NCBI RefSeq assembly: GCF_012516435.1
Contig: NZ_CP051216.1
Location: forward strand, 2,789,669-2,853,668
From: Pseudodesulfovibrio sp. zrk46
GTDB lineage: Bacteria; Desulfobacterota; Desulfovibrionia; Desulfovibrionales; Desulfovibrionaceae
Reading direction: 5' to 3'
DNA length: 64,000 nucleotides
Position numbers and translations under genes: made by a program. Below are positions 8,446-17,370 of the stretch, piece by piece. Each line of letters opens with the position of its first letter. Within the stretch, counting starts at the first letter, position 1. The notes under the pieces are model-generated. The model ran no database searches. It had not been told where the DNA came from and saw only the letters and a list, made by a program, of their open reading frames with translations.

Positions 8446-9519
8446 TCAATCCGCCTCAAGGTGATATCCTTCATACTCATTTTCGCATGGGTTTCCAACC
8501 GCTACGTACATTGCAGCTTCTTCGGGTATGATCACCACTGAGGCAAGTGTGGCAGATGGCGGTAGCTTGGAATCTGGGTCAACGTGAGCGCAAATCCCCT
8601 TCGGGTGGTTATTGTGATCAGACAGAAACGTCATGACGTGCTTGGGTGTGATCTTGCCATGGTTCTGAGCAACGAGTTGTTTCAGGCGTGTATATCTGAG
8701 TGGTGAATCCGGCACGAATTTGAGGAAGCCATCCACTGCTGCAAATCGTTCTGAAAGGTTGTGGTTGGCGTGTATCAAAACGTCAGAGTCAGGGTGTAGC
8801 AGTTCGTGGCTGTGAAGTCCGAGTTCGACTCCAATCATGTCTCCATCACCATTTGCCAGTAGATAACTGGGCATGGTCGAGTTTGCGTTGATAAAGACGT
8901 CTAAGGCGTGCTCCAGGCGTTTCTGACGGGATGCCTTGTTTAGGATAAAGCTGATCGGGACAAGGGGCAGTTCGGGCTTTGTGTTGGGAGTGACGGTAAG
9001 GGTGGACATAATGGAGAATGGGGATGAATCCGCGTAGGCTGACAGCGTGTATTCCCATATTCCGCTCATAGATAGGGCCAGTTGCTTTACTCCATTGGGC
9101 CAAGTTATTCTGAGAAGGGCCATGGGCAGGGTTGGATGCCAATCTATGTTCTGCCCAATAATCATCTGTCCATTCTGAGTAGCTGTGCCACTTACAGCCA
9201 AAGAGGTGCACATTCCTTGGGGGGGAGGACCAGAGCACAGGAGTTCAAGAACTGATCGAATGGCAAAAGTGGTATCAAAATTCACTCCTGCGCCTTCGGA
9301 AAATCCCCGAAGCACCTCAATGAAGTCGGGATCATATTGTTGCGCGGCAGGAAAAAACTTTTGTCCGAGTTCTATTACTGTCTCGGTGTTGATCCCATAA
9401 AATGCGGCAATCAGGCCCAGTTCGGTGGAAATTATCCGGTCCATATCCTGTTTGAACACTTCGCCCCATCCCTTGCCAATATCGTAGTAGCTGCCTTGGA
9501 GTTCTACAGTCTGAAGCAT
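8446..9519 (-). CDS. C45-family N-terminal-nucleophile acyltransferase/hydrolase
   Basis: 357 residues matching the acyl-CoA:6-aminopenicillanate acyltransferase (peptidase C45) family. The hallmark is Cys104 in GMCTSLAVSG, which becomes the N-terminal nucleophile after autocleavage. It is followed by the usual strands (NGQMIIGQNIDWHP, then ALSMSGIWEYTLSAY). Members cut or transfer acyl groups on amides, including beta-lactam precursors and N-acyl amino acids. No secretion signal is seen, so it is probably cytoplasmic. It is first in a two-gene unit with the TetR regulator downstream. This pair is the only cargo between the two ssrA scars, which suggests a small acquired cassette that handles an acylated compound. 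The substrate is unknown. Confidence 0.88.
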   Translation of the reverse strand: MLQTVELQGSYYDIGKGWGEVFKQDMDRIISTELGLIAAFYGINTETVIELGQKFFPAAQQYDPDFIEVLRGFSEGAGVNFDTTFAIRSVLELLCSGPPPQGMCTSLAVSGTATQNGQMIIGQNIDWHPTLPMALLRITWPNGVKQLALSMSGIWEYTLSAYADSSPFSIMSTLTVTPNTKPELPLVPISFILNKASRQKRLEHALDVFINANSTMPSYLLANGDGDMIGVELGLHSHELLHPDSDVLIHANHNLSERFAAVDGFLKFVPDSPLRYTRLKQLVAQNHGKITPKHVMTFLSDHNNHPKGICAHVDPDSKLPPSATLASVVIIPEEAAMYVAVGNPCENEYEGYHLEAD

Positions 9520-9628
9520 TTTTCCCCCTCCCGCATGGGTTGGTCCTTGCGTCTTTAGAATTAATATTAGCGAAGTCGGTCACAGCCAAGTCAAATGCGC
9601 ATTGCAAAATCATGTTTTATGCACTCAG

Positions 9629-9660
9629 TTAATACGAGTGTATTAATACAAGCGTATTAA
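9629..9660. promoter_or_regulatory. Two overlapping TetR-type operators upstream of the C45 gene
   Basis: Two perfect palindromes, TTAATAC-GAGT-GTATTAA (9629-9646) and TTAATAC-AAGC-GTATTAA (9643-9660), overlap by four bases with centres 14 bp apart. They lie about 110 bp upstream of the C45 start. The arrangement fits two regulator dimers binding side by side, and the TetR gene of this unit is the obvious candidate. Confidence 0.7.
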
Positions 9661-9799
9661 TGAAGTGTCAAGGGGGGCGTTGTTATTACTTTGGGCAGGT
9701 CGGAGACTTTTTTGCAGCCTCAAATCATTGTTTTCCACCCAAAATGGTATTATTGCTTGAAAAATAATAATGATTTCAAATGAAAAAAAAATCCGCACC

Positions 9800-9848
9800 T
9801 TGAATCGCATTCAAGAGGTCGTGGGTTCAATTCCCTCCAGCTCCACCA
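9800..9848 (+). repeat. tmRNA (ssrA) 3'-end fragment, attachment-site scar copy B
   Basis: A 49-bp direct repeat of 7531-7579 with one substitution (C for G at the seventh base). It again ends in CAGCTCCACCA with no 5' tmRNA part upstream. The inverted repeat TTGAAT-CGC-ATTCAA is kept, although the outer CGACC arm seen in copy A is not. It is followed by its own strong terminator (9858-9893), which may be the terminator of the original ssrA locus. To its right the sequence turns into well-conserved metabolic genes, so this copy probably marks the junction with core chromosome. Confidence 0.68.
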
Positions 9849-9857
9849 TAGAAAATT

Positions 9858-9893
9858 AAGGACTTCAGATATCTATCTGAAGTCCTTTTCTTT
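9858..9893 (+). terminator. Rho-independent terminator after scar B
   Basis: AAGGACTTCAGATA pairs perfectly with TATCTGAAGTCCTT, followed by a T-rich run. The GGACTTCAG/CTGAAGTCC stem recurs at 28267-28303. Confidence 0.88.
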
Positions 9894-10380
9894 TGTCTGG
9901 AGCCGAACTGTGGTTTCGTTTCCTTAATATGTCCTCTTTGAATAGTGTTTATGCGGTGCATGGATAGTCTCTCATGTGCTGAGGCGAGTGCAGTGGCATT
10001 TTGAGTTTTGGCTCAAGGGATTTAAGGAGACCGGAATACAAATGATTTGAGAAGGGGGGCAATGGGGTACGAAAAAATAGGGCCTTGTTATTCGATTTTT
10101 AAGGGTTAAGCAGATCTTGCTCATGGTTTGACACTGGGTGTGATCTTGATTGGTTAATTTTGATTTACCATCCTGTAACAAATGAATTTTTTGGCAGATA
10201 TTTTTTGCTGTCAGTTTTATTGTGCCTATGCGAATGCAATGTGATTTCTTTATAATTATCCAATATTATTCAACTTAACTTGTTGTGTGTCAAACCTCAA
10301 TCAAGTTATGATGTTGTTGTCTTCGAGTCGGTTCTCTCCATAGGGATGCATTGTGTCTTTTTAGACATAATGAAATCAAA
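9894..10380. other. Non-coding region before the formate cluster with a possible promoter
   Basis: About 490 bp without a believable gene. The best promoter candidate on the plus strand is TTGTGT (10283-10288) and TATGAT (10307-10312) separated by 18 bp, about 70 bp before the FmdE-MoeA start. The rest shows nothing recognisable. Confidence 0.4.
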
Positions 10381-12042
10381 ATGGAAAAATCAATGACCGA
10401 ATACGCTACCTCTCTCAAGCCGGGAACATCTTTCTCCTTCTCTCAATTCGTGGAATTGGCCACGTGGTTTCACAATTACCCGGCTCCCGGCCTGCTTCTT
10501 GGCGGGCATATGGTCGAGGAGGCCAAGCGCCGGATGCCTGAAGGTGTGTTGTTCGATGCCATATCCGAGACATCATGGTGCCTTCCCGATGCGGTGCAGT
10601 TGTTGACCCCGTGTACGCTCGGCAACGGTTGGCTGCGTGTCAGGAATACAGGGGTGTATGCACTTTCCCTGTTCGACAAACAGACCGGCGAAGGCATTCG
10701 CGTCAGGCTTGATCCGAGCAAGTTGGCAGCGTTTCCCCATACCCATTGCTGGTTGATGAAGACTAAACCGAAAAAGGAACAGGATTCCAAAGCGCTTCGT
10801 CGTGAGATTGAAGAGCATGGTCCTGAGATGTTATCTGTTTCGGCCATCATGGTGAAGCCTGAGGTCGCCAGGAAGCGGAGCAAGGGCGAGATTGTGATAT
10901 GTTTGCTGTGCGGTGATGCATATCCTTCCTTACATGGCGCCATCTGTCGTAATTGCAGCGGAGACTCCCCCTATATGGAGGGCGTAGAGTCCGCTATCGC
11001 GGTGGACATAAAGCAGACCATCCCATCCACTCCGGTAGAAGAAAGCATCGGCAAAGCCGTGGCCCACGATATGACGAGGATTGTCCCAGGCGAGTCCAAA
11101 GGGGTGGAATTCTCCCGTGGGCATGTTGTTACGGCGGGTGATGTGTGCCGTTTGCAGCAGATGGGCCGCTTCAATCTGTATGTCGATCAGAAAGTCCCTA
11201 ACGGCTATATCCATGAGGATGAGGCAGCAAAAACGTTTGCTGGAAGGATGTGTGGTCACGGGGTTGCCATCGAGGGTGATCCCAGGGAAGGAAAGATAAA
11301 TTTCATTGCCGAAACCGACGGCATTCTGCTTCTTGATGACGCCAAACAGCGGGCATTCAATACCTTGCCCGATGTGGTCGTTGCTTCCCGACATGAGTTC
11401 AGCCTGGTCCGCGCCGGGCGTCGTATCGCTGCTACGCGGGCCATTCCCTTATATCTTGAGAGGAATATCTTTGGTCGTGCTCTGGCCATCCTCAACGGAA
11501 CCCCGCTTTTCTCCATCGCACCGCTCAGAAAAGTAAATGTTGGTCTCTTGATCACTGGTAACGAGGTGTTCAAGGGATTGATCGAAGATCGCTTTGCCGA
11601 TGTTCTGAATGCAAAGGTAGCCCATTTTGGCAGCCACATCTCCAAGACCCTGATCCGGCCGGACGATGCCGCTGAAATTGCTTCCGCTGCAAAGGAACTC
11701 GAGCAAGCAGGTTGTGAACTGATCATCACCACGGCCGGCCTTTCCGTCGATCCCGATGATGTTACGCGTCAGGGATTGGTCGAGGCCGGGATGAAAGATG
11801 TGCTCTACGGCATGCCTGTCCTGCCGGGAGCCATGACCCTAGTCGGTCAAATCGGAAAAAGCCGGGTGCTGGGCGTTCCCGCGTGCGCCTTGTTCCACAA
11901 GACCACCAGCCTGGATATCTTGCTGCCACGGCTGTTGGCCGACCTGCGTATCACGCGGAGTGATGTTGCCAAGCTCGGCAATGGCGGTCTGTGTATGGAG
12001 TGTACGTCCTGTACATTCCCCAAATGTCCCTTCGGGAGGTAG
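10381..12042 (+). CDS. FmdE / MoeA-like molybdopterin-binding fusion protein
   Basis: About 553 residues from the ATG at 10381; a TTG at 10351 would add ten residues, and an ATG at 10393 is also possible. Residues about 15-210 match the FmdE family (formylmethanofuran dehydrogenase subunit E), ending in a zinc ribbon, CLLCGDAY and CRNCSGDSP. The remainder resembles MoeA/COG0303 proteins: AHDMTRIVPGESKGVEFSRG, then a MoCF domain with GLLITGNEVF, TTAGLSVDPDDVTRQG and GVPACALFHKTTSLDILLPRLL. The protein ends in a cysteine-rich tail, CMECTSCTFPKCPFGR. MoeA-type domains insert Mo or W into the pterin. Its place at the head of the formate dehydrogenase cluster suggests that it delivers or finishes the metal cofactor for FdhA. 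The substrate of the FmdE part is unknown. Confidence 0.85.
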   Translation: MEKSMTEYATSLKPGTSFSFSQFVELATWFHNYPAPGLLLGGHMVEEAKRRMPEGVLFDAISETSWCLPDAVQLLTPCTLGNGWLRVRNTGVYALSLFDKQTGEGIRVRLDPSKLAAFPHTHCWLMKTKPKKEQDSKALRREIEEHGPEMLSVSAIMVKPEVARKRSKGEIVICLLCGDAYPSLHGAICRNCSGDSPYMEGVESAIAVDIKQTIPSTPVEESIGKAVAHDMTRIVPGESKGVEFSRGHVVTAGDVCRLQQMGRFNLYVDQKVPNGYIHEDEAAKTFAGRMCGHGVAIEGDPREGKINFIAETDGILLLDDAKQRAFNTLPDVVVASRHEFSLVRAGRRIAATRAIPLYLERNIFGRALAILNGTPLFSIAPLRKVNVGLLITGNEVFKGLIEDRFADVLNAKVAHFGSHISKTLIRPDDAAEIASAAKELEQAGCELIITTAGLSVDPDDVTRQGLVEAGMKDVLYGMPVLPGAMTLVGQIGKSRVLGVPACALFHKTTSLDILLPRLLADLRITRSDVAKLGNGGLCMECTSCTFPKCPFGR

Positions 12043-12045
12043 AGC

Positions 12046-12435
12046 ATGACGAAAGCTACTACGAAATCCAGCGAGAAATCGAAGAGCGATCCGACTATGC
12101 GGATGCATTTGTGGTTCGAGAATACAAATGGCGTGGTTTTTGGTCTTGGCCGTTTGCAGTTGCTGCGAAAGGTCGAGCAACTCGGGTCACTCAAGGCTGC
12201 GGCACAAGACCTCGGAATGTCGTATCGCGGAGCATGGGGCAAGATCAAAACTACCGAAGGGTTGATTGGTGAAAAGCTCATCGAACGAGCCGGTTGCAGG
12301 AGGGCGGGATACCGTCTGACGTCCTTCGGGAGCGACATAGCCAAGAGCTTCGATGACTGGTTTCAGGAAGTTGAGTTGTTTGCCCTTGCCAAGAGCAAGG
12401 AATATCTACCTTTTTCACTTGAAAAGTACAAGTGA
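12046..12435 (+). CDS. ModE-type winged-helix regulator lacking a molybdate-binding domain
   Basis: 129 residues beginning three bases after the FmdE-MoeA stop, so the two are cotranscribed. The core (GLGRLQLLRKVEQLGSLKAAAQDLGMSYRGAWGKIKTTE) is the LysR-like/ModE N-terminal helix-turn-helix, and the wing (GYRLTSFGSDIAKSF) follows. The C-terminal TOBE/Mop domains that bind molybdate in E. coli ModE are absent. Desulfovibrio relatives use similar ModE-HTH proteins (TunR) as tungstate-responsive regulators, which makes metal-dependent control of the formate dehydrogenase plausible. The palindrome at 12457-12476 just downstream, in the fdhA promoter region, is the obvious site. How it would sense metal without the usual domain is open; a partner protein is possible. 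Confidence 0.85.
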   Translation: MTKATTKSSEKSKSDPTMRMHLWFENTNGVVFGLGRLQLLRKVEQLGSLKAAAQDLGMSYRGAWGKIKTTEGLIGEKLIERAGCRRAGYRLTSFGSDIAKSFDDWFQEVELFALAKSKEYLPFSLEKYK

Positions 12436-12456
12436 AGCGTGTCGTCGCGTTCTTTA

Positions 12457-12476
12457 ATGTGTTAAATATAACATAT
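12457..12476. promoter_or_regulatory. Palindrome in the fdhA promoter region
   Basis: ATGTGTTAAATATAACATAT is a 20-bp inverted repeat with one mismatched pair; its core TGTTA-AATA-TAACA is perfect. It sits between the ModE-like gene and fdhA, 108-127 bp before the fdhA start. The AT-rich arms are similar in style to ModE sites, so it is a candidate operator for the neighbouring regulator. Confidence 0.5.
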
Positions 12477-12583
12477 TGAGATAATTGAATTTTATGCTAA
12501 TGTGGTAGTGCTTGAACATTGGGTTCGAGAAACAACACTGCCGGGCGACGATCAGCGCGGCATAGATCAAGGAGGCCATAGGT

Positions 12584-15500
12584 ATGAAACTCGACCGCCG
12601 GAGCTTTATGAAGCTTGCAGGTACAGGCGCGGCGTGTCTCACCCTTGGGCAGCTCGGAGTCAGCCTGACTCCGGTCAAGGCCTACGCGGCATCGATCAAG
12701 ATTGCCGGCGCGAAAGAGGTGGTGACGGTATGTCCGTTCTGTTCCGTAAGCTGTCATATCATCGGGTATGTCAGGGACGGAAAGCTCGTGGGCACCGAAG
12801 GTGACCCGGACTATCCCATCAACGAAGGTTCGCTGTGTGCGAAGGGTGCGGCCATGCTCAGCATGACCAACAGCCATCATCGGCTGGAAAAACCCATGTA
12901 TCGCGCACCGTACAGCGACAAATGGGAAGAAAAGAGCTGGGACTGGGTGCTGGACCGCATTGCGCGACGCATCAAGGACACCCGTGACAAGGACATCATT
13001 CTCAAGAACAAGAAGGGCGACACGGTCAACCGACTGGAATCAATGTTTCTGCTGGGCACCTCCCATGCGGGCAATGAGGAATGCGCCATCGCACACCAAG
13101 CTATGAGGAGTCTCGGTGTGGTCCACATGGACCACCAAGCACGCATTTGACACAGCGCAACAGTTGCGGCTCTGGGAGAGTCGTTCGGACGCGGTGCGAT
13201 GACCAACCACTGGATCGACATCAAGAATGCCGATTCCATCCTCATAATGGGCAGTAATGCTGCCGAACATCATCCGATATCTTTCAAGTGGGTGTTGCAG
13301 GCCAAGGACAAGGGAGCCACTGTTATGCATGTGGATCCAAAGTTCTCCCGTACATCTGCCAGATCGGATTTCCATGTCCCCTTGCGGTCCGGAACGGATA
13401 TCGCCTTCCTGGGTGGCATGATCAAGTACATTCTCGAAAACGAACAGTTCTTCAAGGAATACGTTGTCGAGTACACCAACGCCGCTTTGATCGTGGGTAA
13501 AGACTACGGTTTCAAAGACGGCCTGTTCACCGGGTATGACGAAAAGACCCGCACCTACGACAAGTCGAAGTGGGGCTTCGAGATGGACGCCAACGGCGTG
13601 CCCAAGAGAGACAAGTCTCTCAAGCATCCCCGTTGTGTATTCCAGCTCATGAAGAAACACTACTCACGCTACGGCCTGAACACCGTTTCCACGGTTACCG
13701 GCGTGACGGAAGAGAACCTGCTTAAAGTGTACAGGGCCTTCGCGGCCACCGGCAAGAAGGACAAGGCCGGTACCATCATGTACGCTCTGGGTTGGACTCA
13801 GCATACCGTCGGCGTGCAGAATATTCGTTCCGCAGGCATCATCCAGCTTCTGCTCGGCAACATCGGCGTTGCAGGCGGCGGCATCAACGCCCTGCGCGGC
13901 GAACCCAACGTCCAGGGATCCACTGACCACACCCTGTTGTATCACATCATTCCCGGTTACATGGCCATGCCGCATAACGGTTGGCAGACCTATGACGAGT
14001 ACATCAAGGGTAACACTCCGGTGAGCAATGATCCCATGTCCGCCAACTGGTGGCAGCATAAACCCAAGTACTTCACCAGCCTGCTCAAGGCCTGGTATGG
14101 CGACAAGGCCACGAAGGAAAACGGCTTCTGCTACGAGTTGCTGCCGAAGATCGAGAAGGGCGAGGACTACTCCTACATGTTCCTGTTCGATCGCATGTAT
14201 CGCGGCGAGATCCGGGGCGGCATCATCATCGGCCTCAACCCGATGAACAGCGTCCCGAACTCTAACAAGATACGTAAAGCACTGGACAATCTGGACTGGC
14301 TGGTGACTTCCGAACTTCATCATTCGGAAACCACCGATAACTGGCATCGACCCGGCGTCGATCCCAAGAAGATCAAGACAGAAGTCTTCCTGCTTCCCTC
14401 GGCACATCGCCTGGAGAAGGAAGGTTCCGTCACCAACTCCGGCCGCTGGCTCCTCTGGCACTACAAAGCCATTGAACCGGCATTCGAGGCCAAACCGTTT
14501 GGCGACATGTTCTGCGGCTTCATGACGCGTCTGCAGAAACTGTACGAAAAGGAAGGCGGTAAGCTTCCCGAGGCAGTCACCTGGCTCGATTATCCGGAAA
14601 AGTATGATCCTGAGGACTTGTGCGCCCGTATCAACGGCCGCTTTACCCGTGACACCGAAGTCAAGGGCAAGAAGTACAAGAAGGGTCAGCAGGTACCGTC
14701 TTTCACGGCACTCGCCGATGACGGTTCCACAATGAGTCTGAACTGGCTCTATGCCGGAAGTTACACAGAGGAAGATGGCAACAAGGCCAAGCGCCGCAGC
14801 ACGCAGCAGACTCCGATGCAGGCCAATATCGGCCTCTTCCCGAAGTGGGCATGGTGCTGGCCGGTCAACCGCCGCATCCTCTACAACCGTGCCTCCGTCG
14901 ATCTCAACGGCAAGCCGTACAATCCGGCCAAGGCCGTTATCGAATGGAAGAATGGCAAGTGGGTCGGCGATGTGCCTGATGGCGGATGGGCTCCCATGGC
15001 TACCGGCAAAGGAAGATACCCGTTCATCATGTCCAAGCATGGTTTCGGGCAGATCTTTGGGCCTGGTCGCCAGGACGGTCCCTTCTCCGAGCATTACGAG
15101 CCGGTGGAAACACCTGTGAAGAACAACATGTTCTCCAAGCAGCTCAACAGCCCGGTCTACAAGTTCGTGGACAGCGATATGGACAAATTGGCCAACCCGG
15201 CTGATCCCAGGTTCCCCATTGTCCTGACCACCTACAGTCTGACCGAACACTGGTGCGGTGGCGGTGAAACCCGCAACGTCCCCAACCTGCTCGAAGCCGA
15301 GCCTCAGCTCTATGTCGAGATGAGTCCGGAACTGGCGCAGGAGAAGGGCATCAAGAATGGCGATGGCGTTATCGTCGAATCCATTCGCGGTCGCGTTGAA
15401 GCCATTGCAATGGTCACTGTCCGCATGCGTCCCTTGAGGGTCCATGGCAGGATTGTCCATGAAATCGGTATGCCGTTCTGCTTCGGCTGGACTACGCCGG

Positions 15501-15625
15501 GAACAGGTGACGCCACAAACAGGCTTACGCCGTCTGTTGGTGATCCGAACACCACCATCCCGGAATACAAGGCTTGCTGCGTCAATATACGCAAGGCTGA
15601 CAAACTGACCGAACTGGCAATCTAA
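12584..15625 (+). CDS. fdhA: Periplasmic formate dehydrogenase alpha subunit, selenocysteine-containing
   Basis: 1013 residues if the in-frame TGA at 13148-13150 is read as selenocysteine, Sec189, in the family motif HQARI-U-HSATVAALG. Without readthrough the gene appears as two ORFs (12584-13150 and 13199-15625). The N-terminus is a Tat signal, RRSFMKLAG, followed by an AYA-type cleavage site near residue 35. Cys50, Cys53, Cys57 and Cys85 bind a [4Fe-4S] cluster, and the rest is a bis-MGD molybdo/tungstoenzyme fold ending in the dinucleotide-binding domain. It oxidises formate to CO2 in the periplasm, passing electrons to FdhB. GGAGG at 12571-12575 sets the start. No membrane subunit follows, so the electron acceptor is probably a soluble multihaem cytochrome encoded elsewhere. 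Confidence 0.97.
13151..13190 (+). promoter_or_regulatory. Candidate bacterial SECIS element after the Sec codon
   Basis: Just after the TGA the RNA can fold a hairpin at 13166-13184 (GCGGCTCT, loop GGG, AGAGTCGT). The loop guanosines lie about 24-26 bases past the UGA, in the range used by SelB-bound SECIS hairpins in formate dehydrogenase genes. The fold was worked out by eye. Confidence 0.55.
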
Positions 15626-15636
15626 AGGAGGACGCT

Positions 15637-16371
15637 ATGCCCAAGACGATATTAGTCGATACGTCACGTTGCACCGCGTGCCGCGGTTGTCAGCTCGCAT
15701 GCAAGGAATGGCATGAACTGCCAGCCAACAAGACAACGCAGTACCAGTGGGGAAGTCATCAGAATCCGCCGGATCTGAATCCCAATAACTATAAACTCGT
15801 CCGTTTCAGTGAGCATCTCGAAGATGGCGTTGTTCGGTGGAATTTCTTCCCCGACCAGTGTCGCCACTGCGAAATCGCTCCCTGCAAGGAGACCGGTGAC
15901 CTCTACATCGAGGAAGCCATCATTCAGGACGAAAAGACCGGTGCCATCGTGTACACCGACATGACGAAGAAGTTCTCGAAAGAAGAGTTCCTGGAGATCA
16001 AGGACTCCTGTCCTTACGACATCCCCAGACGCGACGAGAAAACTGGCGTCCTGGCCAAGTGTACCATGTGCAACGATCGCATTCACAACGGCATGCCGCC
16101 TGCGTGCGTCAAGGTGTGTCCCACCGGCGCAATGCAGTTTGGCGAACGCGAGGAGATGCTCAAGCTGGCCGAGTCCCGTTTGGCTACCCTCAAGAAGAAG
16201 TGGCCTGATGCCATGCTCGCCGATCCCGATGCCGTGAATGTCATCTATCTGCTTATCGACAAGCCGGAAAACTATCATGAGTACTCCGTTGCCATGAACG
16301 AGACCGGTCCCGTGTCCAAAAAGCAGTTCTTCGCCATGCTGGCGAGACCCTTTAAGGCAATGAAGGTTTAA
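15637..16371 (+). CDS. fdhB: Formate dehydrogenase beta subunit, four-cluster ferredoxin type
   Basis: 244 residues, 11 bp after fdhA with an AAAGGAGG ribosome site. Cysteine groups for four [4Fe-4S] clusters are visible: CTACRGCQLAC (Cys12, 15, 18, 22), CRHCEIAPC, CPYDIP with CTMCNDR, and CVKVCPTGAMQFG. It carries electrons from FdhA to an external acceptor. There is no signal peptide and no C-terminal membrane anchor, so it should be exported folded together with FdhA through Tat and remain soluble. This matches the two-subunit FdhAB enzymes of Desulfovibrio, not the membrane-bound FdnGHI type. Confidence 0.95.
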   Translation: MPKTILVDTSRCTACRGCQLACKEWHELPANKTTQYQWGSHQNPPDLNPNNYKLVRFSEHLEDGVVRWNFFPDQCRHCEIAPCKETGDLYIEEAIIQDEKTGAIVYTDMTKKFSKEEFLEIKDSCPYDIPRRDEKTGVLAKCTMCNDRIHNGMPPACVKVCPTGAMQFGEREEMLKLAESRLATLKKKWPDAMLADPDAVNVIYLLIDKPENYHEYSVAMNETGPVSKKQFFAMLARPFKAMKV

Positions 16372-16392
16372 CCTCTCAAAACCTCTTCAGGA

Positions 16393-16423
16393 GACCGGGG
16401 CGTCCTCGACGGACGTCCCGGTC
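16393..16423 (+). other. Intercistronic hairpin between fdhB and fdhE
   Basis: GACCGGGGCGTCC and GGACGTCCCGGTC pair over 13 positions (one as a wobble) with a five-base loop. No T-run follows, so it is more likely an mRNA-stabilising or processing hairpin than a terminator. It would allow fdhAB to be made in excess over fdhE and fdhD. Confidence 0.6.
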
Positions 16424-16445
16424 CGATGAAGAGATGGAGCACCCA

Positions 16446-17360
16446 ATGAAAGGCAACTCTGAACGGACGACTGTTGAAACCACGCTGGATGCCATCAGGG
16501 CGCGCATTCCTGCCTACGCCGAGCTCGCCGACCGTTTCGGCTCTCTGTTCTCGGAACAGGAGAGGTTGCATCAAGTCTTGGCAGATAAGATGGCGGACCT
16601 TCCCGCCATAGATCATGGAAGGATTGCGGCCGGTGTGCCCATCCTGGTTGATCAGGATTTTTCTCCTTGGACAGACGCCATGAAACAGTCGGTCAGCGTC
16701 TTGTTGCCCCTTTGTGCCGAAGTGCTCCAGTTGGATGAGGACACGCAGGATAAGCTGCGTTCCTATCTGGACGATCCCGAACATCTTTCGGAACTCGCCC
16801 AGGCTCGAATTGAAGGCAATTGGAAACACTTTGAGAACACCTCCGTACAGCTCGGCATCGATCAGTCAACGACGTTGCTGTATATTTCAGAGACCGTTTT
16901 CGCCCCTGTCTTGAGTGCTATGGTTCGCAGCCTGGGCGAGTCCCTTCCCTCGCTCGCCTGGGAACACGGCTATTGTCCCGTGTGTGGTTCCACCCCGTCC
17001 ATTTCGCAGCTTTCCCCTAAGGAAGTGACCGATTTGGATCAGTTGGTGGGCGGCGGCGGAAAGAAATTTCTTCACTGTTCCCTGTGCGGGCATGATTGGC
17101 GTTACAAACGCAACGCTTGCGTCGCCTGTGGCAATGACGAAAATGAGAGTCGCGAAGTCTTTTTCGTTGATGAGAGAAAAGCTGAACGCGTCGAAGCCTG
17201 CCACAAGTGTGGCAAGTATATGCTGAACATCGATATGCGCGAGTATGATCCCAAACCGAACCTGGATGCAGTGCAGATTGGGCTCATCCATCTCGACATT
17301 TTCGCCCAGAATAAAGAACTGACGCCGATCTCCTCGACCCTGTGGAACAACCTCGAATAG
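16446..17360 (+). CDS. fdhE: Formate dehydrogenase accessory protein FdhE
   Basis: 304 residues from the ATG at 16446, which has GGAG six bases upstream; the ATG at 16434 would add four residues. The N-terminal half is helical. The C-terminal half is the FdhE rubredoxin-like part with four Cys pairs: CPVCGS, CSLCGHDW, CVACGN and CHKCGKY. FdhE proteins bind iron and assist maturation or quality control of Tat-exported formate dehydrogenases. The position between fdhB and fdhD supports this. Confidence 0.93.
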   Translation: MKGNSERTTVETTLDAIRARIPAYAELADRFGSLFSEQERLHQVLADKMADLPAIDHGRIAAGVPILVDQDFSPWTDAMKQSVSVLLPLCAEVLQLDEDTQDKLRSYLDDPEHLSELAQARIEGNWKHFENTSVQLGIDQSTTLLYISETVFAPVLSAMVRSLGESLPSLAWEHGYCPVCGSTPSISQLSPKEVTDLDQLVGGGGKKFLHCSLCGHDWRYKRNACVACGNDENESREVFFVDERKAERVEACHKCGKYMLNIDMREYDPKPNLDAVQIGLIHLDIFAQNKELTPISSTLWNNLE

Positions 17361-17370
17361 GAGAATCGTT

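Noticed and set aside
13664..15460. A 598-codon open frame on the minus strand inside fdhA
   Set aside because: It is antisense to a clearly real selenoprotein gene, has no ribosome site and no family match; long antisense frames are common in GC-rich genes with this codon use.
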